From contig CAMYAO010000006.1 of NCBI GenBank assembly GCA_947253885.1, positions 1 to 64,000 on the forward strand: a DNA stretch of 64,000 bases, given 5' to 3'. The DNA is from an uncultured Clostridium sp. Its GTDB lineage: Bacteria > Bacillota > Clostridia > Lachnospirales > Lachnospiraceae. Under the pieces are notes generated by a model. It was not told the origin of the DNA, made no database searches, and saw only the letters and a program-made list of their open reading frames with translations. Numbering within the stretch: position 1 is the stretch's first letter; every line of letters begins with the position of its first letter. Positions 1 through 8,850 of the stretch are shown in pieces. The position numbers were made by a program, and so were the translations under genes.

Positions 1-46
1 CGTTTTTTCACAGCCCCTCTTTGTTTTATGTCAGAATAAGAAAAAT

Positions 47-589
47 TTAGTTAAAATATCTCTTTAATAAACCGGCAAATGCTTTACCGTGACGAGCTTC
101 GTCTCTGGCCATTTCGTGAACAGTATCATGAATTGCATCTAAGTTTGCTGCTTTTGCACGTTTTGCAAGATCAAATTTACCTGCAGTTGCACCGTTTTCA
201 GCATCTACACGCATTTCAAGGTTTTTCTTTGTGCTGTTAGTGATAACTTCACCCAGTAATTCAGCAAATTTTGCAGCATGCTCCGCTTCTTCCCAAGCAG
301 CTTTTTCATAATATAGACCAACTTCAGGATATCCTTCACGATGAGCAACTCTTGACATTGCAAGATACATACCGACTTCAGAGCATTCTCCTTCAAAGTT
401 AGCTCTCAGATCTGCTAAGATATCTTCGCTGACACCCTGAGCAACGCCTACAACGTGCTCTGCAGCCCATGTTAATTCGCCTGACTGCTCAGTAAATTTC
501 TCTTTTGGAGCTTTACATACCGGGCAGAAATCCGGAGCTTCGTTACCTTCGTGTACATATCCGCATACATTACATACAAATTTTTTCAT
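47..589 (-). CDS. Reverse-type rubrerythrin (peroxide/oxygen reductase)
   Basis: Cytoplasmic non-haem diiron protein expected to reduce hydrogen peroxide (and oxygen) with electrons from NADH-linked rubredoxin partners. The 180-residue protein starts with a rubredoxin-like Fe(Cys)4 domain (C6-x2-C9 and C22-x2-C25), followed by a ferritin-like four-helix domain with an EAEH motif near residue 100 and a DEARH motif near the C-terminus. The rubredoxin domain comes first, the opposite of classical rubrerythrin; this order is the one called reverse rubrerythrin in clostridia. Start is supported by an AAAGGA ribosome site. It lies 83 bases downstream of perR on the same strand, so co-expression and PerR control under peroxide stress are likely (inference). 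Confidence 0.93.
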   Translation of the reverse strand: MKKFVCNVCGYVHEGNEAPDFCPVCKAPKEKFTEQSGELTWAAEHVVGVAQGVSEDILADLRANFEGECSEVGMYLAMSRVAHREGYPEVGLYYEKAAWEEAEHAAKFAELLGEVITNSTKKNLEMRVDAENGATAGKFDLAKRAKAANLDAIHDTVHEMARDEARHGKAFAGLLKRYFN

Positions 590-672
590 AATTTTTGTTT
601 CCTTTCATAAAAAATAAGTTTGATTGAATAAGTTTGATTGCTATTAACGCTGCTTGATTGGAGCAGGTTGAA

Positions 673-1062
673 TCATTTTGATTGTTTTGCCAGACATTCA
701 GGACACTTTCCGTAGAAAAAAGTGGTATGACCTTCAATTAATCCCTGAAAAGATTTTCCGGCGATATCGTTGATTGCTTCAATGCTATCCATTTCCAAGT
801 CTATGACTGCACCACAATCTTTACAAATAAAGTGATTGTGTGGAGTAATGTTAGCATCAAATCGGTCTGGACCAGTTCCTGTACTGATCTTGTTAATTTG
901 ACCAATGTCTGCCAGAACCGATAGATTGCGGTAGACAGTGGCAAGACTGATATTCGGAAGTTGTTCCCGAATATTCAAGTAAACAGTTTCAGCAGTAGGA
1001 TGGTCGTATCTGTTTTGCAAAAAATCATAGATACAATCTCTTTGTTTGCTGTGTTTTAACAT
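673..1062 (-). CDS. perR: PerR-type Fur-family peroxide-sensing repressor
   Basis: A 129-residue Fur-family regulator with an N-terminal winged helix (ATVYRNL recognition region, residues 41-47) and a C-terminal dimer/metal domain. Two CxxC pairs (C80-x2-C83 and the C-terminal KCPEC) form the structural zinc site. The regulatory metal site has Asp69 in RFDA followed by the HNH cluster at residues 75-77; Asp at this place is typical of PerR, where Fur usually has Glu. Together with the adjacent rubrerythrin gene this argues for a peroxide sensor rather than a ferric uptake repressor. A Fur/PerR-like box sits upstream, so it probably regulates itself and rubrerythrin. Fur or Zur identity is less likely but not excluded. 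Confidence 0.85.
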   Translation of the reverse strand: MLKHSKQRDCIYDFLQNRYDHPTAETVYLNIREQLPNISLATVYRNLSVLADIGQINKISTGTGPDRFDANITPHNHFICKDCGAVIDLEMDSIEAINDIAGKSFQGLIEGHTTFFYGKCPECLAKQSK

Positions 1063-1105
1063 GTAATACCTCGCTTTATATAGTGGGTTGTTTTATGTTG
1101 TACTA

Positions 1106-1159
1106 AATATAACATGGCACAATTCAGTAAGTCAACACTAAAATTGATAATTATTATTA
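1106..1159 (-). promoter_or_regulatory. perR promoter with Fur/PerR-type box
   Basis: On the minus strand, TTGACT (1130-1135) and TATATT (1106-1111) are separated by 18 bases, or by 17 if TTATAT (1107-1112) is used. Just upstream, 1145-1159 reads TGATAATTATTATTA, a 7-1-7 palindrome with one mismatch to the Bacillus Fur box and two to the PerR box. The box lies about 83 bases upstream of the perR start codon and 9 bases upstream of the -35. Confidence 0.6.
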
Positions 1160-1229
1160 TTTTTATTTTAACAAAAATCAACCTGTAAAATGTTTACATT
1201 TAAAGGTTGATTTCGTAGTCATAATAATA

Positions 1230-1484
1230 TCAGAGCAAAGTCTCCATAGTTGTTTTTAAAGGTTTCATACCCAATGATTCGTAAAATTTGCGTGCAGTAT
1301 GATTAAACTCCCATACATTAAGAGTAATATGATGGCAGGACAGTTTTTTTGCGTAGAGCAAAATTTCCTGATAAATCAGGGTACCTACCAGTTGTCCTCT
1401 GGCAGCATTGTCTACACAGATATCATAGAAACCTCCTGTTAAACGGAATACAGTTGACCGGTAAGAATATCTATTACAAATCCG
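1230..1484 (-). pseudogene. C-terminal remnant of a GNAT acetyltransferase
   Basis: An open frame of 84 codons on the minus strand, overlapping the last 46 bases of the carbonic anhydrase gene in another frame. Its translation carries GNAT hallmarks: a GGFYDICVDNAARGQ stretch (acetyl-CoA binding strand and loop, R/Q-x-x-G type), then a C-terminal ARKFYESLGM motif typical of the last GNAT helix. It has no start codon with a ribosome site, and the N-terminal half of the fold is missing, so it is read as a decayed or truncated gene left behind when the region was rearranged. It ends with TGA at 1230-1232. Confidence 0.65.
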
Positions 1485-1978
1485 TCAACGGAAACAGATT
1501 CCGGAATCAACGGATGATTTTTTAAGATAGAGATACTGTGACGAACGGCTTCGTATTCATCTTCAAAGCCGTTTAACCATTGTTCAAAATGTGGATTTTG
1601 TTGTTTGGCCAAGGCAATCCGGTCAGAAGAAATGCCGCCCTTTTGCATAGCCTCTTCCATTTGTTGCGTATGAAGTCCCTTTACACCACAGGAGGTATGG
1701 GCAATAAAAATAATGTGTTCGACCTGAAGCTGAAAAATAGAGATTAAGATACTGCGAACAACACTGTCATAGGGACCGGTAAGAGTGCCGCCGGCAGCTT
1801 TTATCATTTTCACATCTCCGTTTTGGATACCGAGTGCGGCAGGGAGCATTGTTACAAGTCTTGTATCCATACAAGAGACGATTGCTGTATGCAATTTCGG
1901 AATTTTATTAGATGGAAATGCTTCATATTGTTTTTTATGAACAAAATCTTGGTTATATTCAATTAGTTTTTTTATCAT
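1439..1978 (-). CDS. Beta-class carbonic anhydrase
   Basis: Cytoplasmic zinc enzyme interconverting CO2 and bicarbonate. The 179-residue protein shows the beta-class zinc ligands and catalytic dyad: SCMDTR near residue 35 (Cys ligand, Asp-Arg dyad) and HTSCGVKG near residue 94 (His and Cys ligands). This is a short family member, as found in many clostridia. An AAGGAG ribosome site precedes the start. The 3' end overlaps the acetyltransferase remnant. Probably monocistronic and divergent from metA. Confidence 0.9.
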   Translation of the reverse strand: MIKKLIEYNQDFVHKKQYEAFPSNKIPKLHTAIVSCMDTRLVTMLPAALGIQNGDVKMIKAAGGTLTGPYDSVVRSILISIFQLQVEHIIFIAHTSCGVKGLHTQQMEEAMQKGGISSDRIALAKQQNPHFEQWLNGFEDEYEAVRHSISILKNHPLIPESVSVDGFVIDILTGQLYSV

Positions 1979-2087
1979 AGTGCTCCTTTTTTCAAATGCG
2001 ATGTTTTTTCTATTCTACTTTTAAAAAAAATGTATGTCAATAAGGGCGAAGAGAGGAGAAGAAAATATATAAATTGTAACAAAGTAG

Positions 2088-2116
2088 TTGATTTGTGTAG
2101 AAAGAGACGATAAAAT
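2088..2116 (+). promoter_or_regulatory. Probable metA promoter
   Basis: TTGATT (2088-2093), a 17-base spacer and TAAAAT (2111-2116), 31 bases ahead of the metA start codon. No SAM or T-box riboswitch structure is recognisable in the short leader. Confidence 0.55.
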
Positions 2117-2147
2117 GTTGCTTAATACACAAAAAAAGGAGTAGCAT

Positions 2148-3053
2148 ATGCCAATTAAAATACCGGATTCGTTACCGGCTACTTCGATCTTAGAAAGTGA
2201 AAATATTTTTGTGATGACGGAGCATCGTGCAATGCATCAGGATATCCGTCCGTTGAATGTTTTGATCTTTAATCTAATGCCGACGAAGGTGGTAACGGAA
2301 AATCAATTACTAAGAAAATTATCGAATACTCCAATCCAAGTACATGTTGAATTTTTGCAGACAAGCAGTTATACACCGACACATGTGGATCAGGAGCATT
2401 TAGAATCTTTTTATACAACATTTGACCAGATAAAGGACAGATGGTTTGACGGTATGATTATTACCGGAGCTCCATTGGGAGAGGTGGAGTATGAAGATGT
2501 CAGTTATTGGGATGAGCTGACTACCATTATGGAATGGTCTAAAACACACGTACACAGCACCTTACATATTTGTTGGGGAGCACTGGCGGGACTTTACTAT
2601 CATTTTCATATTCCGAAGGTAGACTATGAGAAAAAGCTTTCCGGTGTCTATTTGAATAATGTAGTAAAAAAGAGTTCACCGTTTTGTCGCGGTTTTGACG
2701 ATGTCTTCTCCGCTCCTCATTCCAGAGAGATTGGAATCAGTCAGGAATCCGTAGACCGATGCAGAGAATTAGAATTGCTTTGTGATTCGGAGTCCGGGGG
2801 ACCGACAATTTTGAAAACACAGGATTCGAAACAGTTTTTTGCATTATGTCATTTGGAGTACGATGCCGACACCTTAAAGCTGGAGTATTTAAGAGATCTG
2901 GAAAAGGGAATGCATCCGGATATTCCGGAAAATTATTTTCCGGACGATGATCCGGAGAAAGAACCGATAGTAACGTGGCGTTCGGCAGGGCAACTTATGT
3001 TTTCGAACTGGTTAAATTATTATGTATATCAGACGGTACCGTTTGAAGTATAA
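2148..3053 (+). CDS. metA: Homoserine O-acyltransferase (MetA family)
   Basis: Activates the hydroxyl of L-homoserine with an acyl-CoA at the entry to methionine synthesis. The 301-residue protein aligns end to end with E. coli MetA by eye: catalytic Cys142 in HICWG, catalytic His236 and Glu238 in HLEYD, and the conserved C-terminal NWLNYYVYQ. In this family residue 111 is reported to influence donor choice (Gly for succinyl-CoA, Glu for acetyl-CoA); here GAPLG places Gly at 111, next to Glu112, so succinyl-CoA is possible but unproven. AAAAGGAG precedes the ATG. It is followed by a strong hairpin and is convergent with the CoA-transferase genes. Confidence 0.93.
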   Translation: MPIKIPDSLPATSILESENIFVMTEHRAMHQDIRPLNVLIFNLMPTKVVTENQLLRKLSNTPIQVHVEFLQTSSYTPTHVDQEHLESFYTTFDQIKDRWFDGMIITGAPLGEVEYEDVSYWDELTTIMEWSKTHVHSTLHICWGALAGLYYHFHIPKVDYEKKLSGVYLNNVVKKSSPFCRGFDDVFSAPHSREIGISQESVDRCRELELLCDSESGGPTILKTQDSKQFFALCHLEYDADTLKLEYLRDLEKGMHPDIPENYFPDDDPEKEPIVTWRSAGQLMFSNWLNYYVYQTVPFEV

Positions 3054-3088
3054 AAAAATCTATCCGGATTATTCGGATAGATTTTTTG
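3052..3088. terminator. Bidirectional terminator between metA and CoA transferase
   Basis: Inverted repeat AATCTATCCGGA / TCGGATAGATT with a short loop, flanked by an A-run and a T-run, so it can stop transcription from both convergent units. Confidence 0.8.
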
Positions 3089-3110
3089 GTTAGATGTACA
3101 TTTAATTTAT

Positions 3111-3767
3111 TTAAACCATTGGTTTCAGATCATCTGAAATGATTAATTTTGCTTCAGTGGCTTCCTGAATCTGCTCTAATGTAAATTCAGGATTATACTC
3201 GCGAAGTACGATTCCGTCCGGAGTAATATCCATAACACCCATCTCGGTAACAATCATATTTACCTGAGCTTTGGCAGTTAACGGAAGTGTACACTCTTTT
3301 AAGATTTTGTGAGCACCTTTTTGTGTATGCTCCATAGCAACGATTACTTTTCTTGCACCTACAACAAGATCCATGGCACCGCCCATACCGGGAACCATTT
3401 TACCTGGTATAATCCAGTTTGCGATATTACCTTTTTCGTCTACCTGGAGAGAACCTAAAACAGTAGCATCTACATGACCGCCACGAATAATCATAAAAGA
3501 AGTGGCACTGTCAAAAAACATACCGTCTTTTGCAATACCTGCAGGCTGTCCGCCGGCATTTACAATATATTTTGCAAATGGAGCATTTTCATCTGTAGCA
3601 ACGAGTCCGATAAAACCGTTCTCGGACTGTAAAGTAATGCTTACATTTGGATCCAGAAAGTCGGGAACCATAGTTGGAAGTCCGATACCCAGATTTACAA
3701 CATCACCGTCTTTTAATTCTCTTGCAACACGCTTTGCAATGAAAGGTTTGATTTCGCTTCTTTCCAT
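3111..3767 (-). CDS. CoA transferase, beta subunit (AtoA/CtfB family)
   Basis: Small subunit of a family I CoA transferase moving CoA between short acyl groups such as acetate, acetoacetate or butyrate. The 218-residue protein carries the family catalytic glutamate in SENG (E49) within LQSENGFIG, and the GMGGAMDLV stretch. It lies 4 bases downstream of the alpha subunit gene, as expected for a two-subunit enzyme. The exact substrates cannot be read from sequence; acetate/acetoacetate-type transfer fits a fermentative anaerobe (inference). Confidence 0.88.
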   Translation of the reverse strand: MERSEIKPFIAKRVARELKDGDVVNLGIGLPTMVPDFLDPNVSITLQSENGFIGLVATDENAPFAKYIVNAGGQPAGIAKDGMFFDSATSFMIIRGGHVDATVLGSLQVDEKGNIANWIIPGKMVPGMGGAMDLVVGARKVIVAMEHTQKGAHKILKECTLPLTAKAQVNMIVTEMGVMDITPDGIVLREYNPEFTLEQIQEATEAKLIISDDLKPMV

Positions 3768-3771
3768 TCTA

Positions 3772-4431
3772 TTAGTCCTCCTTCTTAATTAGATAATCTA
3801 CAAAAATATGAGGAGTTTCTACAGAATCCACTCCGATTTCTCCAGCAGGAACGATTTCTTCTATTTCTGCCAATACGATGTCGGCAGCACCTGCGATCAA
3901 TGTATTGAAGTTTCTTGTAGAACCACGATAGCAAAGGTTTCCGGTCTCATCTGCGTGATATGCCTGAACAATGGCAACATCAGCATGTAAAGGTTTTTCT
4001 AAAATGTAGTCTGTGCCGTCTACATTGAGAACCTGTTTGCCTTCTTCAACGATAGTACCTACACCGGTTGGTGTTAAAAAACCACCTAATCCTGCAGCAC
4101 CGCTACGAACACGCTCTGCTAATGTTCCCTGAGGAACGAGGATAAGTTCTAATTCACCGGAATTGCTTTTTTCAGCAACTTCCTTGTTTAATCCTACATG
4201 AGATGCGATCAGAGTTTTCATTTGACCGGATGCAATTAATGCTCCGGCACCCTTACCCTGGAAACCGGCATCATTACAGATAACAGTCAGATCTTTTGCA
4301 CCGGTCTTAACAATTTCATTGATAATTGACTCTGCAGTACCATTTGTCATGAAGCCACCAATCATAATAGTCATGCCGTCTTTTACAAAAGCAGCAGCTT
4401 CTTTTGCAGAAATAACTTGTGTTTTAGCCAT
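3772..4431 (-). CDS. CoA transferase, alpha subunit (AtoD/CtfA family)
   Basis: 219-residue large subunit of the heteromeric CoA transferase, with the glycine-rich [11 protein letters not shown]oA-binding region near residue 22 and the conserved [11 protein letters not shown] segment around residues 116-126. It is the first gene of a two-gene operon with the beta subunit. A GGAGGTAAGGAAGG ribosome site precedes ATG. An extended -10 promoter lies upstream. Confidence 0.88.
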   Translation of the reverse strand: MAKTQVISAKEAAAFVKDGMTIMIGGFMTNGTAESIINEIVKTGAKDLTVICNDAGFQGKGAGALIASGQMKTLIASHVGLNKEVAEKSNSGELELILVPQGTLAERVRSGAAGLGGFLTPTGVGTIVEEGKQVLNVDGTDYILEKPLHADVAIVQAYHADETGNLCYRGSTRNFNTLIAGAADIVLAEIEEIVPAGEIGVDSVETPHIFVDYLIKKED

Positions 4432-4492
4432 TCCTTCCTTACCTCCCGAATATTAAAATTGACTTGTTGTGTGAGAAAATCACTTATTCTCT

Positions 4493-4501
4493 ATTATAGC
4501 A
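4493..4501 (-). promoter_or_regulatory. Extended -10 promoter of the CoA-transferase operon
   Basis: Minus-strand TGCTATAAT, an extended -10 with perfect TATAAT. No good -35 is seen 16-18 bases upstream, which extended -10 promoters tolerate. Confidence 0.5.
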
Positions 4502-4681
4502 CTTTTGAGACAAAATACTAGAGAGTTGTTAAAAATATAACTATTTTTCTACCGAGAAAAGTATTGTGAAACAGGGAAATAAAGGGGATTAGCGGAATTC
4601 TTAATATTGTCTTAAATCCTAAATTGCCTAAAAATAATGTTGGAAATTTCTTTAAAAGAGTGGCATAGTAGTAGGTAGAAA

Positions 4682-7156
4682 ATGAGGATCAGAAAGAATA
4701 TAGTTATGAAAAATCAGATAAATCAGATAACAGGTAAAACAAAAAGTTGGATATATATATGTATACCGATTATGGTATTTTTTGCCTCTGTGGCAGTGTT
4801 TTTTTTCTTGCTGAATTATCAAAAAAAAGGGACGGTAGCTTCGTTAGAAAAACCGACGCTTCCGCTTGTATATGCCGTCAGTGAGATGGGAGACATTAAT
4901 CAGATGCAGGGCTATACGACAGAGATGAAGGTGACTTCGATGCGGGATACGATTACGCCTTTTTCCACTGATAAGGATGTAAAGCTGCGAATTGCCGGAT
5001 ATGGAGAAGATGTTCGCAAAGCTGTATTTTCCATTACAAACATTAATGGAAGGAGGATCATACAGGAAAATGTAAGTGCCGATCTGAAGCGCCTTGATTC
5101 AGGATATGAGGTGACACTTCCGATCAGTCGAGAGCTTGTGACCGGTACGGATTATAATTTAATCTTGAAGTTGGAGCTTGGAGAGCGGACCGTATACTAT
5201 TATACCCGTTTGGCAAATTTTTCAGATGCAAATGTATATAAATGTGTTGAATTTGCAAAGAAACTTCATCAGGCTACCTTTTCTATCAAGGCTACCGGAA
5301 CAGTTCGAAGATATATGGAAACGTCTGCAAAGGATAAAAGCACAAATTTAAACAGTATTGACATTAAAAGTGGGCTGAGTAAGATTATGCAGGTGAAATT
5401 CGGAGGGAAAGTAGTGGGAAACCCGCATACCTCTATTTTAGAAATGACCAATTCCTATACTTCGGTGAAATATGAATATGTACTTTCCCGAAATGAGAAA
5501 GGAGTACCGACTTACTATAATGTAACAGAGTTTTATCGAATTCGTTATTCCGGGAAAAAATTTTATCTGGTCGATTTTACCAGAAAGACCAATCGGATCT
5601 TCAGAGGAGGAGAACTGTCGAAAGCAACGGATATAGTGCTTGGAATTCGCTCAAAGGAGGTAGAGTATAAGACTAATGAATCCGGAAGCTTGGTCGGATT
5701 TGTACAGGAGGGGGACTTATGGTCTTATGATAAAAGTGCAAATGAGTATCATCGGATATATGGTTATCATGATTTGAGGGAGGTGAATGAACGATGCAAT
5801 AATACACATCACCGGATCAAACTGATTCGAATGACGGAGTCCGGAGCCATAGATTTTGTTGTTTACGGATATTTTGCGAGAGGTGATCATGAGGGAAAAG
5901 TGGGAATTGCCGTTTGTCATTATGATAAGCTCAGAGACAGGGTAACAGAGACGATGTTTGTTCCGCTGACACTTTCCTATGAGCAGTTGAATGTAGAATT
6001 GGGTACCTATGTTTATACAGCAGGCAATCAAGTGTTTTATTTTTCCATCGGAAGTAAAGTGTTTGTAGTGAAGAGAGGGGACGATGCTCCGAAAGTGTTG
6101 ATAGAATCTCTCGGTCGAAATTATAAGATATCGCCAAATGGCAAATATATCGCATGGGAAGATCAAAAAGAGCGGATGTGTTTTCTTGATTGTGAGTCCG
6201 GAAAAACTACTATTCTAAAAGGGAAAAATATACTGGCAATCGGTTTTGTGGAAAATGATTTTGTATATGGAACGGGAGATCATCGAGGAAAATATTCAAA
6301 GATGATAATTTATGATATTGCAACACAAAAAATAGAAAAGATATATACAAAAAAATATTTTTCAACCGGAACTGTTTCAAAAACCGGAACGATTACTCTA
6401 AAAGGAATAGGTTCGGCAGATTTCAGTGTAAAGAATCGGGATGTCGCCTCTACTCAGCGAGTGGAAGTAACCACAGTTACGGATAAGATAAAAGGAACGG
6501 AGACGATTTTACGCCTCACTTCAAAAGCTAAGAAAGGTAAACCGAATATTCGTTTTGCCAAAATTGAGACAAGTGGAAAGAATACGACTTTTCATGTAAC
6601 AGATGCACTGTTTTCTTCTCGGTATTATATTTATGCAAGAGGGGAAGTAACAGATACAGGCAGATCGATTGCAAGAGCGGTTCGCTATGCAGATCACTAT
6701 GGAGGCGTTGTAATTGATGCGGACCAGGAGTACGCATGGAGCAGAGCAAAACTGCTTACACAAAATAAGATTGTAATTCAAAAGTCGGGAGGCAGCTCAT
6801 TACAGGCAAAGAGTGTGAATCTGATGCTTACTGCAATGGGAATTACTCCGGGGAATACGGATGAACAGCTGAAAAAAGGAATGACACCGATACAGATTTT
6901 AGAAAACAGTGTAGAAAAGGGTTATGTGTTTGATTTGACCGGCTGTAATCTGGAAGCAGTCTTTTACTATATAGGAAGAGGTTATCCTGCGTATTCGGTG
7001 CTGGATAAAGAACCGGTTTTGCTCGTAGGATATTCCGGAAGCAGTGTGACTTACTATAGAGCAAGTACAAAAAAGTTTACAACCGTATCAATTGAAAAAG
7101 GAAAGAAACTTTTTCAACAGTCCGGATCAGTTTTCTATGTTTATTTAAGGACGTAA
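4682..7156 (+). CDS. Large membrane-anchored extracytoplasmic protein, function unknown
   Basis: 824 residues. After a basic start (a second Met at residue 9, position 4706, is an alternative start) there is one hydrophobic segment (about 23-45), so the rest should face outside. Residues 60-200 look like beta-rich domains; the central part (about 330-560) has repeated short strands (VVYGYF, VAVCHYDK, YIAWED, MIIYDI) resembling a beta-propeller. The C-terminal 110 residues contain an ILENSVEKGYV... LTGCNLEAVFYYIGRGYPAY... VLLVGYS pattern, reminiscent of papain-like C39 peptidase folds, but an N-terminal catalytic Cys is not evident. It precedes the pilus operon but is separated by a terminator-like hairpin, so a link to the pilus is only a guess. 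Confidence 0.7.
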   Translation: MRIRKNIVMKNQINQITGKTKSWIYICIPIMVFFASVAVFFFLLNYQKKGTVASLEKPTLPLVYAVSEMGDINQMQGYTTEMKVTSMRDTITPFSTDKDVKLRIAGYGEDVRKAVFSITNINGRRIIQENVSADLKRLDSGYEVTLPISRELVTGTDYNLILKLELGERTVYYYTRLANFSDANVYKCVEFAKKLHQATFSIKATGTVRRYMETSAKDKSTNLNSIDIKSGLSKIMQVKFGGKVVGNPHTSILEMTNSYTSVKYEYVLSRNEKGVPTYYNVTEFYRIRYSGKKFYLVDFTRKTNRIFRGGELSKATDIVLGIRSKEVEYKTNESGSLVGFVQEGDLWSYDKSANEYHRIYGYHDLREVNERCNNTHHRIKLIRMTESGAIDFVVYGYFARGDHEGKVGIAVCHYDKLRDRVTETMFVPLTLSYEQLNVELGTYVYTAGNQVFYFSIGSKVFVVKRGDDAPKVLIESLGRNYKISPNGKYIAWEDQKERMCFLDCESGKTTILKGKNILAIGFVENDFVYGTGDHRGKYSKMIIYDIATQKIEKIYTKKYFSTGTVSKTGTITLKGIGSADFSVKNRDVASTQRVEVTTVTDKIKGTETILRLTSKAKKGKPNIRFAKIETSGKNTTFHVTDALFSSRYYIYARGEVTDTGRSIARAVRYADHYGGVVIDADQEYAWSRAKLLTQNKIVIQKSGGSSLQAKSVNLMLTAMGITPGNTDEQLKKGMTPIQILENSVEKGYVFDLTGCNLEAVFYYIGRGYPAYSVLDKEPVLLVGYSGSSVTYYRASTKKFTTVSIEKGKKLFQQSGSVFYVYLRT

Positions 7157-7171
7157 AATTTCACAAAAATG

Positions 7172-7224
7172 ATACAAAGAAAAGTCTTATGTGGGAATAC
7201 CATGTAGGGCTTTTCTTTGTATTA
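7172..7224 (+). terminator. Terminator-like hairpin after the 824-residue protein
   Basis: ATACAAAGAAAAG(T)C pairs with G(G)CTTTTCTTTGTAT across a loop of about 20 bases. It separates the upstream gene from the pilus operon. Confidence 0.5.
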
Positions 7225-7348
7225 TAAGGATTTTATGAAGATAATCAGATTTGGTGATTATGCACTAGACAATATTTTGTATTTTAAAAGTATAGACTTT
7301 GAGAAATGTTCGGAGTACAATCTGCTTCATAAATAGGAGGTAAGCACA

Positions 7349-7888
7349 TTGGGAAATTATTTGGTATCGATATTTATAACACTTATTTTTATCATAGGAG
7401 CTGTATATACGGATATTCATTCTGACAAAATATGGAATTTATGGATTGCTGTCGGACTGGGAATAGGAGTTTTGAGACAGCTTTTATTAGGTTTTCCGCT
7501 AGGGAAAAGTTGGATTTTCGGTCTTGCCTTACCGGTTCTTTTATTTGGTCTTGTTTTTTATATCGGAGGGATCGGAGCTGGAGATATAAAGTTATGGATA
7601 CTGATCGGTGGAATGCACGGAGGCAGGATCGTAGTCCGGGTGATGATAGCATCGCTTCTGATCGGAGCATTAATCGGATTGATACAATTCGGACGCTATA
7701 AGCAATGGCATTTCGCATATGAGGATATCAGAGATTATTTCAAAGAAATGATCCTGCAGCACAAACTGTTAAAGTATCCGGGGAGCTCCATTCCGGAGAG
7801 AAGAGTTCATTTTTCAGTTGCAATTTTGTTAGGCTATGTATGGGTTCAGGGGGTGGTCATATATCATATTATAACTTTACTTTATTAG
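7349..7888 (+). CDS. tadV: Prepilin peptidase (TadV/CpaA-like, A24 family)
   Basis: Integral membrane aspartyl protease that removes leader peptides from Flp pilin and pseudopilins. 179 residues of mostly hydrophobic helices with the two catalytic aspartates: D22 in YTDIHSDKI and D79 in the GxGD motif (GAGD 76-79). It starts with TTG, supported by AGGAGG 8 bases upstream. First gene of the Tad operon. A second A24 peptidase lies at 14530 in the same operon. Confidence 0.88.
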   Translation: MGNYLVSIFITLIFIIGAVYTDIHSDKIWNLWIAVGLGIGVLRQLLLGFPLGKSWIFGLALPVLLFGLVFYIGGIGAGDIKLWILIGGMHGGRIVVRVMIASLLIGALIGLIQFGRYKQWHFAYEDIRDYFKEMILQHKLLKYPGSSIPERRVHFSVAILLGYVWVQGVVIYHIITLLY

Positions 7889-8835
7889 GACTGAATCATC
7901 AGTTAATGAAAAAGCTGGCTATTTATCTACAGAGTCGTTTGGGAGAGCGCGGAAGAGTTTCTTACTGGGAAGAAATACAGGATGCAGTCGGGTACTTTCA
8001 TACAAATGTTTCCTTATCCCATCGAGGGGTTTCTGTATGGCTGGGAGATGAAAGCTATATAGAAAAACTAAAGGAAACAGAGGACGGTATTTTTATAGGT
8101 TTAACAGAACGACAGTCGGACATTACAGAAAATAACATCTATTTATATCAGTCAGTGAATCAATTATATCGCCAAATATGGAAGTGTATCGATTCAGAAG
8201 TGGAACTGGAAGAGCAGACAGTATCTACCAGACAGTCATGGAAAGTGTTGTATGATCTTTCACAGCAGCGCAGTCTGATACCGTTTGGTTTGACAATGGC
8301 GCAAATACTGAGTGAGAAAGGAAAAACACTTGTATTAAATTTAAGTGGCTGCAGCGGAATGGTTACGCTTCTGGATCATGAAACGGAAGAGGATCTGTCT
8401 GATTTGATCCTGGCATTGAGAAATAGAACGGTGATGCATTTGGAACCGTATTTAAATCCGGCAGGTAAGTTTGACTACATTGCCTGTTCTTCCAATCCTA
8501 TGGATCTATTTGAATGCAGTCGAAAGGATATGGAAGAAATAAAAAGAGTGGTTGCCGGCTGCGACAACTATCAATATATAGTGGTATTGATAGGGGATCT
8601 GTTTTCCGCTTGTGATGTCTTTCTGACCGGAGAGGCAGAGGTATTTTGTATTTCAGATAACAGCTTGTTCAGTCAGTGCAGAGAAAAAGAGTTTGCAACA
8701 TTTTGGAGACAGATTACAGATAAGCAATATCGAACAGTTTCCGCTACAGAGTTATACGGAACACAAAAAGGCGAGCATCTATTATTGGAATGGCAGCATA
8801 CATCATTGGGTAATACAGTAAGGAACTATGTATAA
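7840..8835 (+). CDS. TadZ/CpaE-like pilus localisation protein
   Basis: 331-residue soluble protein placed between the prepilin peptidase and the TadA ATPase, where TadZ/CpaE (MinD-like, polar targeting) is usually found. Residues 145-240 have a MinD-like layout (GLTMAQILSEKGKTLVLNLSG, then DYIACSS and YIVVLIGD strands), but no Walker A lysine loop is visible, so ATP binding may be lost. The start is uncertain: 7840 overlaps tadV by 49 bases; ATG at 7906 is the alternative, neither with a strong ribosome site. Identification rests on position and faint fold similarity. Confidence 0.65.
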   Translation: MGSGGGHISYYNFTLLGLNHQLMKKLAIYLQSRLGERGRVSYWEEIQDAVGYFHTNVSLSHRGVSVWLGDESYIEKLKETEDGIFIGLTERQSDITENNIYLYQSVNQLYRQIWKCIDSEVELEEQTVSTRQSWKVLYDLSQQRSLIPFGLTMAQILSEKGKTLVLNLSGCSGMVTLLDHETEEDLSDLILALRNRTVMHLEPYLNPAGKFDYIACSSNPMDLFECSRKDMEEIKRVVAGCDNYQYIVVLIGDLFSACDVFLTGEAEVFCISDNSLFSQCREKEFATFWRQITDKQYRTVSATELYGTQKGEHLLLEWQHTSLGNTVRNYV

Positions 8836-8850
8836 AAGGAAGAATGGAGA

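Noticed and set aside
1979..2147. SAM riboswitch or T-box ahead of metA
   Set aside because: The leader after the promoter is only about 30 bases and shows no conserved core or terminator hairpin.
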